Below are positions 34,587 through 46,496 of a stretch of DNA of 64,000 nucleotides, piece by piece. Below the pieces are notes generated by a model. It saw only the letters and a list, made by a program, of their open reading frames with translations. It was not told the DNA's origin and did not search any database. The DNA comes from Boesenbergia rotunda. Its lineage: Eukaryota > Streptophyta > Magnoliopsida > Zingiberales > Zingiberaceae. Where the stretch lies: positions 308,018 through 372,017 of the forward strand of contig JAGFNQ010004756.1 of the NCBI GenBank assembly GCA_024364735.1. The letters are read 5' to 3'. Position numbers and translations under genes: made by a program. Positions within the stretch are counted from its first letter, which is position 1; each line of letters begins with the position of its first letter.

Positions 34587-35910
34587 TGTTGGATCGAGAG
34601 AATACGATAGAGGGAGGTGAATATCGTAAAACGCTTTTCGGATTCGAGCTTAAGAGAATACGCAGCGGAATTGAAAACACAGCACAAAAAACACACGGAT
34701 TTACTTGGTTCGGAGTCGCGGTCGGCTCCTACTCCAAGGCCCACGGTCGTTGACCGTTTACTGCGGGCAATTCTATATGTGCGCAAATGTTTACAGATAA
34801 AAGATTACAGTTATAGTACAATAAACTTAAATTGAGCTCTTCGTTACCGACTCCCGGTGTGGATCGAACTTCGGAGCAGCGGGTTGTCGTCGGCGCTTGA
34901 ATCTCGAGATGGGAGGTTTCCGGAGCAGAGCGCTTGAGTCGAAGAGCGTATTGGCGTTGGAATGTTGTGTTTTGAAGCCTTGGGGGTCGAGCCCCTTATA
35001 TAGTGCACCTGGGGGCGCCCTGGACGTCGGGGGTGCCCTCCATGTGTCCTTCGATCCGTAAAACTCTCGGTCAGCCCTTATCCCTCCAGAATCGGGCTCG
35101 AGGTTTGACGGGGGCGCCCGGGAAGCAGGGGGCGCCCGGGTTGACATGGTCTGCTGGCTTCTCACTGAGTTAAACTCTATCCGCTTCGTTGGCTTGAGCC
35201 CAGAGCGCTCGAGACATCCGGGGCGCCCGGGAGCACGGGGGTGCCCCGCCCAGTGAGCTTCCGAAGCTTTTTCATGCTAACTCTTGTTTGACTTTTACCT
35301 AGGCCGCCCGGGACCTTCCGGGCGCCCAACCCAACTGCTGCCTCTCTCCTTTGAGGCGTTCTGAGCTGCAGACACTCGTTCCTTCGGTCCTGCATCCAGG
35401 GTTAGTACCAAACATGATAAAGCAAGTATGTTAGTAAGTCTTACAGCCGTAGCTGTCTTGGTTCTGACTTTGGGTCTCCAAAATGGAGCCCTAGGTCGAA
35501 CTGACGCCTACTGTTCCCTCGACGGGGAACGCGTCCTCACCTACTCCTCTCAGGAGAATTTACCTATTGCCAACCGGCTCCTCCGGTTGGACTTTTGCCC
35601 AGCAGTCCTTCGCCAGGTGCCTAGCTGTCCTTCGCCAGGTCTTCGTTACCAAGCAGTGCTTCGCCTGATACCTAGCAATCCTTCGCTAGGTCTTCGACTC
35701 CTAGCAGTCCTTCGCTAGGTGCCCAGCAGCGCTTCGCCAGGTCTTAAGGTTCCGATGCCTAGCAGTCCTTCGCTAGGTGCCTAGCAGTCCTTCGCTAGGA
35801 CTTCAATCTGCACACTCAAGTAGCATGTTAGATAAATATAACATCTTAACTTTTGAACCCTTTGCCATTATCAAAACACAGGTTCGACTTGGGTGATGTC
35901 TACACCAACA
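34587..35910 (+). mobile_element. Solo LTR, family S, copy 2 (inside fold-back copy 2)
   Basis: A 1,324-bp block, TGTTGGATCG...CACCAACA, with flanking 5-mers CTCCA (34582-34586) and CTCTA (35911-35915). It opens like the other two solo LTRs: an opening phrase with GAGGTGAATA, AGCGGAATTGAAAAC, then GGTTCGGAGTC and CTCCTACTCC. It carries its own palindrome array based on GGGCGCCC (34985-35330), and tandem CCTTCGCTAGG/TGCCTAGCAGT units at about 35605-35805. There is no internal coding region. Confidence 0.82.
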
Positions 35911-36002
35911 CTCTAGGCCTAAGGAATGTTCAGGCCCTCCTTGGGCCTGAACACAATCTTGGATAAATATAAGTAAATTAAATAAAAATATCAATAGTTC
36001 TA

Positions 36003-36950
36003 GTTAGAGTTGAGCTAGGAGATGGTATTTTTGGTGTCCAAACTTCTAATGATTATAAATTATGTTGCAATAGGAGATTTTTAGGTCTATTAGTGGGTTT
36101 TCACCAAAACCCACTGATGGACTTAGGATATTTGGATTTCTCAAAATCCAATATCAATAGTTAGAGTTGAGCTAGGAGATGGTATTTTTGGTGTCCAAAC
36201 TTCTAATGATTATAAATTATGTTGCAATAGGAGATTTTTAGGTCTACTAGTGGGTTTTTATCAAAACTCACTGATGGACCTAGGATATTTGGATTTCTCA
36301 AAATCCAATATCAATAGTTAGAGTTGAGCTAGGAGATGATATTTTTGGTGTCCAAACTTCTAATGATTATAAATTATGTTGCAATGGGAGATTTTTAGGT
36401 CTATCAGTGAGTTTTCACCAAAATCCACTGATGGACCTAAGATATTTGGATTTCTCAAAATCTAATATCAATAGTTAGAGTTGAGCTAGGAGATGGTATT
36501 TTTGGTGTCCAAACTTCTAATGATTATAAATTATTATGTTGCAATAGGAGATTTTTAGGTCTATCAGTGGATTTTCACCAAAACCCACTGATGGACCTAG
36601 GATATTTGGATTTCTCAAAATCCAATATCAATAGTTAGAGTTGAGCTAGGAGATGGTATTTTTGGTGTTCAAGCTTCTAATGATTATAAATTATATTGCA
36701 ATGAGAGATTTTTAGGTCTATTAGTGAGTTTTCACCAAAACCCACTGATGGACCTAAGATATTTAGATTTCTCAAAATCTAATATCAATAGTTAGAGTTG
36801 AGCTAGGAGATGGTATTTTTGGTGTCCAAACTTCTAATGATTATGAATTATGTTGCAATAGGAGTTTTCTAGGATGAATCGGTGGGTTTCGGTGAAAACT
36901 CACTGATAGACATAGGATACTTGGATTTCTCCATACATGATATCTCTATT
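36003..36950 (+). repeat. ~157-bp hairpin tandem array, copy 2 left arm
   Basis: Six units, beginning near 36003, 36160, 36318, 36475, 36635 and 36790. Each opens with AGTTAGAGTTGAGCTAGGAG and holds the AGTGGGTTTT hairpin. The last is diverged. About two and a half to three inverted units lie at 37785-38190 in the right arm, so the arms differ in copy number. Confidence 0.9.
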
Positions 36951-37386
36951 TAAAATTTAGTTAGGAGATATTATTTCTGATGTGCAAACTTAATACCAAT
37001 AATTTTCAGTTATGTTCTCTAACCGTATCAGTTGGTACACAAAGATGTATAAATATGACTGCATCTTGGGCACTGTTAAAAGAAACCTCTCTTTTATCAT
37101 GATTTCAAAAATATAAAGAGATAATTTTTTATATTTGATTAATCTAAATTAATATAATAAATAATATTTAATAAATATATTAATATATAAAGAAACCTAT
37201 CAAAACACGTGATTTCAGATTCAAACGCAGTGCCTGAAGTCATCCTAGGAGGGCCTGAAGTCAAATAACTTCAGACCCTATAAATAATTAATTTAATAAA
37301 TAATAATTAAATATAAAAAAATATTTTTAAATTAAATAAATTTTCAGTGCCCTTGGGCCTAAAGTCATTTGACTTCAGGCCCAAGG

Positions 37387-37494
37387 CTTGGCTTCAGCAT
37401 TGCATGAAGTATCAACAAAAGCACACGAAATGCAAATAAAATTCTTATGCAAGCAAGAAGAGGTTGAGGACTCCCATGCTCAGATTGAGAAATA
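37387..37494 (+). pseudogene. Captured WEB-family coiled-coil gene fragment
   Basis: An open stretch in the loop of fold-back copy 2 encodes LASALHEVSTKAHEMQ then IKFLCKQEEVEDSHAQIE. The phrase (K)ALASALHEVS...AREAKEKLL...QIEDL is characteristic of plant WEB family proteins (WEB1/PMI2-related coiled coils used in chloroplast movement and similar roles). No start, stop or flanking exon remains. The AT-rich arm sequence begins on both sides. This is gene-fragment capture by a Mutator-like element, judged from the protein match alone. Confidence 0.65.
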
Positions 37495-38866
37495 TTATTT
37501 ATTATATTAATTTTGATTAATCAAATATAAAAAATTATCTCTTTATATTTTTGAAATCATGTTAAAAGAGAGGTTTCTTTTAACAGTGCCCAAGATGCAG
37601 TCATATTTATACATCTTTGTATGCCAACTGATACGGTTAGAGAACATAACTGAAAATTATTGGTATTATGTTTGCACATCAGAAATAATCTCCTAAGTAA
37701 ATTCTAAATAGAGATATCATGTATGGAGAAATCCAAGTATCCTATGTCTATCAGTGAGTTTTCACCAAAACCCACCGATTCATCCTAGAAAACTCCTATT
37801 GCAACATAATTCATAATCATTAGAAGTTTGGACACCAAAAATACCATCTCCTAGCTTAACTCTAACTATTGATATTGGATTTTGAGAAATCTAAATATCT
37901 TAGGTCCATCAGTGGGTTTTGGTGAAAACTCACTGATAGACCTAAAAATCTCCCATTGCAAGATAATTTATAATCATTAGAAGCTTGAACACCAAAAATA
38001 CCATCTCCTAGTTCAACTCTAACTATTGACATTGGATTTTGAGAAATCCAAATATCCTAGGTCCATCAGTGGGTTTTGTTGAAAACCCACTGATAGACCT
38101 AAAAATCTCCTATTGCAACATAATTTATAATCATTAGAAGTTTGGACACTAAAAATAACATCTCCTAGCTCAACTCTAACTAGAACTATTAATATTTTTA
38201 TTTAATTTACTTATATTTATCCAAGATTGTGTTCAGGCCCAAGGAGGGCCTGAACATTCCTTAGGCCTGGAGGGCCTGAACATTCCTTAGGCCTGGAGAG
38301 GCCCTCCTAGCGTGATTTCAGACCCTGCGTTTTAATCTGAAATTAAATGTTTTGATAGATTTTTTTATATATTAATATATTTTTAAAATAGAAAAAAAAT
38401 TTGAGTCCACGTCGGGCCTGAATCAAAAGATTTCAGGCCCAACGTGGGCTTGAAATAAAATATTTGAGGCTCACGCTCTATTTTTTCAAATTTTTTTATA
38501 TATTAATATATTTATTAAATATTATTTAATATATTAATTTCTATTAATCAAATATAAAAATCATTTATTTATATTTTTAAATTACGTTTGATGAGATATT
38601 TTTTACTGAAATATTTTTTCGATTTTTACCTTACATTTTTTAGTTTAGCGACGATTTCATAATATATTATTTTAAAATAAAAATCTGAAAAAGCATGTGC
38701 AGACGTCTCAGAATTTGTTACTGAGAGAGAAAGAGAAAGACAGTACATAGCAGGAGGGGTGTAAGAGAAGTTCACTAAAATGAGTGCGCCCTTTGGTGAA
38801 AATGAAATCATAGTACGTCTTTTTGGTAAATATCAATTCTTGGGTACTCCCTTTGATAAAAAGTCG

Positions 38867-39615
38867 TTATTTGTATTATCAATCTGTTTAATACATTCTT
38901 TTGGTTGTATTGTTATTACGATCGTACTCTTAGCAATGCTCTTAGCAATGTTTTTATGACCAACTAATGGTTGATTTACAGATGCTAGCAGTATGCTTGA
39001 TATCCCCATTGTCGCGGCTTACCAAATCGCAATATACAATGTTGGCTTTTGAACAAACTTTGCTCTTCTCGAAAAAAGATCATTTTGGTCTGATGGTTGA
39101 AATATTTATTCATCTTTATCAGGCTGGCCTTTAGTTGAAGCTGGAGATCTTGTAATTTAAACTATTATGTATCTAGAAATTTTGAACCAGATTTGGCATG
39201 ATACACATTTTAATCTTCAATATGCAAGTTTTTTAATTGCAACTTGCATGTATCTATTTCTGCTGCAGTCGTAAGTGATAACATTTTGAGCCTTTTCTCC
39301 TTTGTCTCAGCTATAGCTGTTAGTTAAAATATCCACTGAGTAAGGAAATTGGTTAAAGAAAGAAGTGTTTGGACAGATCGAAGGGAAGTAAAATTGCCTT
39401 TTGCCAGGTGAAAATAGAGAGAGATTCATGAAGTCCTCGAACAGGATAAACTAAAAACACCAAAATCTGGAGCTCCAATAATTGATAAAGGGATTTTATT
39501 TATAATAATTGAACTTAATTGAAATATCATGAATGATTTTAAGTGAAAATTTCTCTCAGATAAGAGTGACAGTGGATTTTGCATTTTGCACTTAATGCAT
39601 TTTGTTTCTTTGCAG
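38867..39615 (+). other. Probable remnant intron upstream of the S2 exon
   Basis: No coding exon of ribosomal protein S2 is visible here. The segment ends in TTTCTTTGCAG, a good 3' splice site. Confidence 0.4.
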
Positions 39616-39774
39616 GCTACTTTTGATTGCTTGATGAAGACCTATGGTTTCCTCACTCCTGACCTCTGGTTAGACACTCGCTTCAGTAGATCTCCCTTCC
39701 AGGAGTACACCGACTTGCTCGCCAAGCCTACTAAGGCAATTCTCATTGAAAACACCGAGAGGATTGAAGCTTAA
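39616..39774 (+). pseudogene. 40S ribosomal protein S2 (uS5), last exon only
   Basis: 52 codons plus stop, encoding ATFDCLMKTYGFLTPDLW then LDTRFSRSPFQEYTDLLAKP and a tail ending ERIEA. This is the C-terminus of plant cytosolic ribosomal protein S2, part of the small subunit. The exon follows a proper splice acceptor (TTTGCAG at 39609-39615) and has no inner stop. No upstream S2 exons are present between here and the fold-back element at 38866, nor 5' of that element. So the gene appears decapitated, probably by the transposon-linked rearrangement. If upstream exons exist far away the call would change. Confidence 0.75.
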
Positions 39775-40217
39775 GACCTTAAGCAATCAGTTTTCCCCTT
39801 TAAATTCTACAATTATGGCTAAATAGAAAGTGATTCAAGGACTTGGAACCTTTGTTTGTTCATCTGCTGAATCTAATGTATTGGTTTGTTCAAACATAAG
39901 TGAAAAAGATAATTTCAAAAATAATTTCACCCACATGCGTGTATTAAGTTAAAAAAAAATCTCGAGCAAATAAAAATATAAAAAGTCTTGATTAGATGAA
40001 CCCATATGTGCACGAGGTTTACATATATGTCTCAACCAACATTTCAGACAACACCATTGTTTCAACTTGAACTTAGATAAAATAAGTGTTTGAATTTCAA
40101 CACCAACAAGAATTTGAAATAACCTAACATACCTAATCACTATCACTAATTGCTAACGAATCCAAAAGATGCACTATCTGTTTCATTGTATCCTTAAACT
40201 TAGCTTTTTTCGGACTT
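39775..40217. other. Intergenic after the S2 exon
   Basis: S2-like 3' UTR followed by AT-rich DNA. No gene seen. Confidence 0.35.
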
Positions 40218-40456
40218 TCAAAGTCTGCTATCAGAATTTGGATTTGATCTCGAAATCAAACTTGAAGTTGTATAGGATGAAATAGAAGTCGGTGCACATT
40301 TTATATCCAAGTACGCTTGATAAGCTTTTTCTGCCTCCTCTCTACTTTTATAAGATTTATATATGTTGCCACTAAAACCATGAACTTGACGTGATGCTTC
40401 CATCCACGAATCATAAATGTCCGGGTTATATCCAACAAATACAACATAAGTTTTTC
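40218..40456 (-). CDS. RNase H1 N-terminal (viroplasmin-like) domain exon, partial
   Basis: A minus-strand exon following the acceptor TTTTTAATGTAG, open to a stop at 40218. It encodes TYVVFVGYNPDIYDSW, QVHGFSGNIYKSYKSR and EEAEKAYQAYL, the core of the RNase H1 N-terminal / Cauli_VI fold that binds RNA-DNA hybrids. A Ser-rich tail of about 25 residues follows. In plants the domain occurs in many small host or transposon-linked proteins, and also in caulimovirus inclusion proteins. No further viral features are nearby, so a host or transposon origin is more likely. Upstream exons are not seen, and it may be a gene fragment. Confidence 0.6.
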
Positions 40457-41088
40457 CCTACATTAAAAACAACATTCATAATTTTATATAACCATAATAT
40501 TAAAACTTAAAATAAACAACATACCATTTTTATAAAATTAAGCGTTGCCTTGTAAATTTCATGAAAAAAATAAACGCTGCTTATAACCTAAAAATAGCAA
40601 TAAAAATTGAGCACTACTTATACTGCAAAACAAACACTGAAATTTGGTAGGTAAGATGTGAATTCCTACAAAACAAAACTTGGTTTATGCATTTTTCTTA
40701 TAATTTATTTTTGTTTGTTGAACATAAATATCCTTTGCAAATACACTTGTAATTAATCTAATAAGAATGTTGAAATATTTCAGGATAAACAAACTGGCAA
40801 TTGGTGGACTTGAGAAAAATTGCCCCTAATTTATAATCGTAAACTACTATGTACTAGCTCAAATAAGTATTGTTTAGTTAATGCACTTTTTGTATACATC
40901 TAAATAACAATATCATGTGTATTGAAGGATATATTTCAATTTCTATTATATGCTGGGAGATCTTGTTACATTGTGCTATGCAATTCGACAATATCCTTGA
41001 CATTATGCTTAAATCAAAGGTAACCATTACTTTTTGGAACTTAAACATTGTTTGTTATCATTTAAATCATAATACTTAATCGGGTTTT
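40457..41088. other. AT-rich DNA, no gene seen
   Basis: No exon belonging to the RNase H-domain gene, and no element end, could be recognised. Confidence 0.35.
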
Positions 41089-42241
41089 TGTTGGTAACTG
41101 ATTTGTATCTCCTCAGTATTTGACTTAGTCGATTTACGACCGTCGGATCTTCCGGGAGGTTGCTTTTGGAGGAAGCAAACTGATTGATTTACGTCGAGGC
41201 TAGTTTTCGACACTATCTCCGTAAAACGATATTGATCCGCTACTGGTGCTTATGGATAACAGCAATTCGTTTTCAAGATACAACGACGTCGTCTCGAAAT
41301 AGTAACATTTCAAATTTTGAGACCGGCGAACCTTGCTGTAGGCTTTTTGGACTCTTGATGCATAAGATGAATAAGTGTGAATGCTTTTAGATTGCAATGT
41401 TTGAATGAATGAAATGATCAAGTGGAGGGATCTATTTATATTGAGTGAAGAGGTAAGTACCCTTTGGTTCGGACAGATCTGGATCATTCATAACGAAAGG
41501 GTACAACCCTTTAAAGGTCTTTTAATCTCGTCCCTTGATCTGAAGAGTTATAACTCTTCAGATCTCATCTTGATCTTAGCCGCCAAATTAGAACATTTAA
41601 TACGACACCTCAGATCCATCCTCCCTCTTCACAGTCAGATTCGAATTCGATGACCACCATCTGTTCGTCCAATCCAGTCATTGTTTTTTACACAGTTACG
41701 TGCCATATAGGCACTGTCTCGTCACCGACATACCATGTGGCTACACCTGATCATGACATGTCACACCGACATGCCATGTGGCGTCACCTGATCACGACAC
41801 ATCATCGCCACGTGGAGCATAAATTAAAGCACCTCAATGCTCCTCGCGACGATGCGTACGTACAAAGTGCAAAGTGCGCCAACAAAGCGCCCATTGCGCG
41901 CGTGCGCGCGTGGCGGGTGGCGAGCTCGCAGGTGCCAGCACCTGCTCGCCCAAGGGTAGAGACCTCCTGTGCTTTTGTATTAACAACATTAGCACAGGAA
42001 CACATATAAGGAAACACTGGCTCTCGTCGGTTAGCAATGTGGGACTAAAGCCCCATCTTTTTTCTTAATGTTCATTCGAGCGTATCTTGAATAATTAATT
42101 TCTCATTCATCCTTAATCGGTTTTGAGCAAAAAAATAGTCCAGATTTATCTACGCGAAACGTAAATTTCGATTTTGAAATCAAACTAGACTTACAACGAT
42201 CGATGACACCAAAATTTTGCTTTGCAAAATCGTATCCAACA
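41089..42241 (-). repeat. Copia-3 3' LTR
   Basis: Bounded by TGTTGG at both ends (reverse complements), next to the polypurine tract. Holds a direct repeat of CATGTGGC.TCACCTGATCA type at 41730-41800 and a GC-rich GCGCGCGTGCGCGCG tract near 41897. Confidence 0.85.
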
Positions 42242-42393
42242 ACCCCCACATGAATGGAAATTAATGCATGTATTGCATGTATGCATGCTGACACTTTACA
42301 AGAGTACAATCGATAAGTCAATGCATCGGGAAAGGTAGCTTGTGGCTTTGAACCTTTCGTAGTGGAATGCTATTGAGCATACTAGGCTGCGCA

Positions 42394-42687
42394 GTGAACG
42401 TGATGTCTTGAACTGCTCAGCTGTTGGTGTATACTCAGACAATAACACCCACACAGAGACTTTTCTCACCCACTTTTGGTTCTCATGGTTGGTTCTGTTT
42501 CGGCCATGGACACCATCTTGGATTCATGAGTGTTTCATTGGTGAACGTGATGTCTTGAACTGCTCAGCTGTTGGTGTATACTCAGACAATAACACTCACA
42601 CAGAGACTTATCTCACCCACTTTTGATTCTCATGGTTGGTTCCGTTTTGGCCATGGACACCATCTTGGATTCATGAGTGTTTCATTG
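42394..42687 (+). repeat. Tandem duplication, 147-bp unit
   Basis: Two copies (42394-42540 and 42541-42687), starting GTGAACGTGATGTCTTGAAC, that differ at only a few positions. They lie between the RNase H end and the 3' LTR of Copia-3. Confidence 0.95.
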
Positions 42688-42789
42688 AAGCGGTCTGTCT
42701 TCACACTCACATAGGTGACACTTTTATCAAGAGTATCCTACCATATTCCACCTTAAAGGTATAAAAGTCATTAAAAGAATAAGCTTATG

Positions 42790-45700
42790 CTCACTACATG
42801 TGGTAGGACAGCACCACATCATCCTAGGATTGTGATAGTAGAGATAATTATTTACCTTGTGCTGTTACACAACTTCTGTAACTTCGTTGTCCCATTGAAC
42901 CAAGATCTTGGGATCTCCAGTCAACAATGTTGGGTCACTGCTACAGTCGTTTTTAGTTGTAGATTTTCAATCTCATTCCTCTTGATGAGCAGTATACTTG
43001 ATCTCGATTTAGCCCCTTCGTTAGGGGATCTGCCAAATTATACTTAGATTTGACATAATCGATTACAATCACTCTGTTCGAGATCAACTGTCTAATGGTA
43101 TTATGTCGATGACGTATATGTCATGACTTACCATTATACATACTACTTTGTGCCCTTCGAATTGCCGATTGACTATCACAGTGGATAAGTACGGCGGGCA
43201 CGGGTTTTGTCAAACTCGAAATATCTTCTAAGAAATTCCGCGGTCATTCAGCTTCTTCAGCTACTTTGTCAAGTGCTATAAACTCGGATTCCATTGTTGA
43301 CCGAGCTATGCATGTCTGCTTAGTGGATTTCCAAGATACTGCTCCCCCACCAATCGTGAATACATATCCACTAGTGGATTTGGAGTCTTTTGTATCAGAG
43401 ATCCAATTAGCATCACAATATCCCTCCAAGACTGCGGGATACCTTCCGTAATGTAATCTGTAGTTCATAGTATATTTTAAATATCTAAGAATTTGCATCA
43501 GTGCTTTCCAATGAGTGTCGTTTGGATTGCTCATAAAATGACTCAGTTTGTTGACCACACAGGTAATATCCGGACGAGTACAGTTTATGAGATACATCAA
43601 ACTGTCAATTATCTGGGAATATTCCAATTGCGATATGGGTTCACCATGATTTTTCGCTAAGTGTTGACTTAGATCCATAGGTATTTTTATAGTAGAGAAA
43701 TCGTATGCATTGAATCTTTTCAATACTGACTCTACATAATGGGATTGTGTTAAAACTATCCCATCGGACGTCCTGAGAATTTTAATTCCCAATATGACAT
43801 CTGTTAGACCCATATCTTTCATGTCGAAACTATTGGTCAACATTTTCTTAGTACTCATGATGATATCATGATTACTTCCCATTATGAGCATGTCGTCTAC
43901 ATATAGACAGGCGATTACATAACTCTTAGGTGTGCTTTTGACATAAATGCATTTGTCACATTCATTTATTCTGAATTCGTTTGACAACATTATTTTGTTA
44001 AATTTGTCATGCCATTGCTTTGGCGCTTGTTTAAGTTCGTACAACGACTTAACAAGTCGACACACCTTTCCCTCAGTTCCAGGAGCTATGAACCTCTCGG
44101 GTTGCTCCATGTAGATTTCTTCTTCCAACTCACCATTCGAGAAAGTAGTATTAACATCCATTTGGTGTATTTCAAGGTCATACAATGCTGCAATGGCTAT
44201 CAGCACTCGTACGGACGTAATCCTTGTCACTGGTGAGTAGGTATTGAAGTAATCAAGGTCTTCCTGTTGCTTGTACCCTTTAGCTACAAGTCTGACCTTA
44301 TACTTGTCAACCGATCCATCAGTTTTATACTTGCATTTTAGTATCCACTTACAACCTAATGGTTTAGTACCAGAAGGAAAGTCTACTAATTCCCAAGTAT
44401 GGTTATTCAAGATGGACCCGATTTTACTATTGACAGCTTCTTTCCACAATGGGGTGTCATGACCAGAGAGAGCTTCGCTTAGTGTTCTTGGGTCCATTTT
44501 TGACATGAATGTCATGAAATCTGGCCCGAACGATTTCTCAACTCTAGCCCGTTTGCTTCGACGTGGCTCTTTGCTTTGATCGTCAATAGCCCTTTATGAC
44601 AACTAAGTTCTGGAACATTATCTTTGTTAGAACTGCCGTTGTCATTATTTTGAATGTTTTCCTTCTTATTTGGGAACACGTCTTCAAAAAATATTGCATT
44701 CCGAGATTCTATATTGTACTCACATGAATATCAGGAATGTCTGACTTATGAACTATGAAACGATATGCACTACTATTTTGGGTATATCCGATAAATATTG
44801 CATTGAATGTTTTAGGTTTGATCTTAACTTGCTTTGGCTTAGGTACTTCAACCTTTGCTAAGCACCCCCACACTTTCAAGTATTTGTACGATGGCTCGCG
44901 ACCTTTCCATAGTTCATATGGTGTTTTATCATTTTTCTTGTGAGGGATTTTGTTGAGAATGTGGTTTGCTGATAATATGACTTCCTCCCACAAGTTCTGG
45001 GGTAAACCTGAATTTATCAGCAAGACATTCATCATTTCCTTTAGTGTCTGATTTTTACGTTCTGCAATACCATTCGATTGAGGTGAGTAAGGTGTCGTTG
45101 TCTAATGGATAATTCCATATTTTGAACAGAATTCATCAAACGGTGCACAATATTCTCCACCTCTATTGCTAAGAATTATTTTAATTAATTTTTCAAGTTG
45201 ATTTTCAACTTCCGTTTTATAGGTTCTGAAAACTTCTAGGGCTTCGTCTTTACTTCTTAAAAGAAAGACATAACAGAACCTCGTGCAGTCATCGATAAAA
45301 GTAATGAAGTACTTTTTACCTCCTCTAGCTTGCACGAATTTCAAGCCACATAGATCACTATGTATTAATTCTAGAGGAGTCGTTGACCTTTCCACCGAAT
45401 GAAAAGGTAGTCTCGTCATTTTCGCCTCCACGCACACTTTATCATTTGTGTGTTTCGTTAACATCGATGTTCGATAATAAATTTAGTTTGACGAGACGTT
45501 TCAGAGTATTATTATTGGCATGCCCAAGCCGATCATGTTATAAATTAAAACACTCAACAACATATCTGGAAGCTTTTAATTTATTATCGTCAAAATTACG
45601 ATGTACAATCATTACAACCATCTTGAACAAATTTTGTTCTAAATACCCCTTTCCTACGAAGACACCGTTCTTCGTAGGCACAAAGTTGTTGGATTGGTAC

Positions 45701-46496
45701 ACTAGTTTGAATTCGGTTTTAACAAGTGTCAATCTAGAAACTAAGTTCTTCCCGATGTCGGGAACATAGAGCATAGCAATGAGATTTAACTCCTTCCCAG
45801 ACGTCATTTTTAGAACAACTATCCCGAGTCCAACAATTGAGGACGTCGTGGAGTTGCTCATATAAAGCTTTCTTCCACTTATCGGGGTGTACTTGGAGAA
45901 CATCGCTTTGTCTGAACAGACGTGGCGGGTTGCTCCAGTATCGATCCACCACTACTTCGGGTTGTCCACCAAGTTGGCTTCGAGCACGACCGCAGTGAGA
46001 TCCAGAGCGTTGAGATCTATGTCAGCGGAGGTTGCGACTTGGTTTGCAACATTCTTCTGGCTCTTGGTTGTCTTCTTCGGGCGTCTGCAGTCTTTGGACA
46101 TGTGTCCTGACTTTCCACAATTGTAGCACGTGCCGTTGAACCTTTTGACTTGAGCCTTCTGGTTCGGTTGCTTTGACATCTTGGCTTTTGGTTCCGTCAG
46201 GTTGGACATCTCGTCGACTGTTCGCTTTGTTTCTCTATAGTCGGATAATTTTCGATTATCCTCCTCTATTCGCAGCCGCGAGATGAGGTCTTCAAGTCCC
46301 ATCTTCTTCTGCTTGTGCTTTAGGTAATTTTTAAAATCCTTCCATGACGGAGGAGTTTCTCGATTACCGCAGCAACTTTGAATGACTCGTTCAGCGGCAT
46401 TCCTTCGGCGGCCAGATCATGCATTATCAGTTGCATGTCTTGGACCTGAGACGTGATGCTCTTGGAATCCACCATTTTAAAATTCAGAAACCAGCC
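42790..46496 (-). pseudogene. Copia-3 gag-pol remnants
   Basis: In order: gag with FLNFKMVDSKS (about 46490), then GLEDLISRLRIEEDNRK and a zinc knuckle CYNCGKSGHMSKDC (46302-45952); a protease-to-pre-integrase piece (VVLKMTSGKELNL, LVSRLTLVKTEFKLVY) at 45903-45538; integrase (HSDLCGLKFVQARGGKKYF, SNRGGEY) at 45464-45102 and (INSGLPQNLWEEVILSANH, TPYELWKGREP) at 45035-44709. A long RT-RNase H frame runs 44515-43244 with CLYVDDMLIMGSN, QMDVNTTFSNGELEEEIYM, SKSTSGYVFTIGG and STMESEFIAL. RNase H continues in another frame to about 43100. RT is intact for 423 codons, but stops and frame changes between the pieces prevent a polyprotein. Confidence 0.9.

Larger units (their letters stand above)
34009..38866. 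mobile_element. Mutator-like fold-back element, copy 2 (Pack-MULE candidate)
   Basis: The right end is complete (GATAAAAAGTCG, ending at 38866) and matches copy 1. The left end is cut short: it starts at GTATCATAG, about 50 bp inside the expected terminus, directly on the FAR1-like pseudogene, so no target duplication is present. Inverted arms share the AATATATTA blocks, the GGGCCTGAA palindromes and the ~157-bp hairpin units. The arms turn around near 37150-37490. For example, the stretch at about 37020-37140, including the AGAAACCTCTCTTTT phrase, returns inverted at about 37500-37650. A WEB-family gene fragment sits in the loop. A solo LTR is inserted at 34587-35910. Confidence 0.8.
41089..46496 (-). 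mobile_element. Ty1/Copia retrotransposon, 5'-truncated (Copia-3)
   Basis: Minus strand. The 3' LTR is 42241-41089 (1,153 bp, TGTTGG...CCAACA) with a polypurine tract GTGGGGGT at 42249-42242 and a TATA-like AATATAAATAG near 41434-41444. RNase H, RT, integrase, protease and gag remnants follow in order up to about 46496, where gag homology stops in the middle of its N-terminal domain. The 5' LTR and gag start are missing; adjoining DNA belongs to a Gypsy element. Several stops and frame changes make it inactive. Confidence 0.88.

Noticed and set aside
34571..35395. Several 60-110 codon frames between 34.5 and 35.4 kb
   Set aside because: All lie within the solo LTR and its GGGCGCCC palindrome array.
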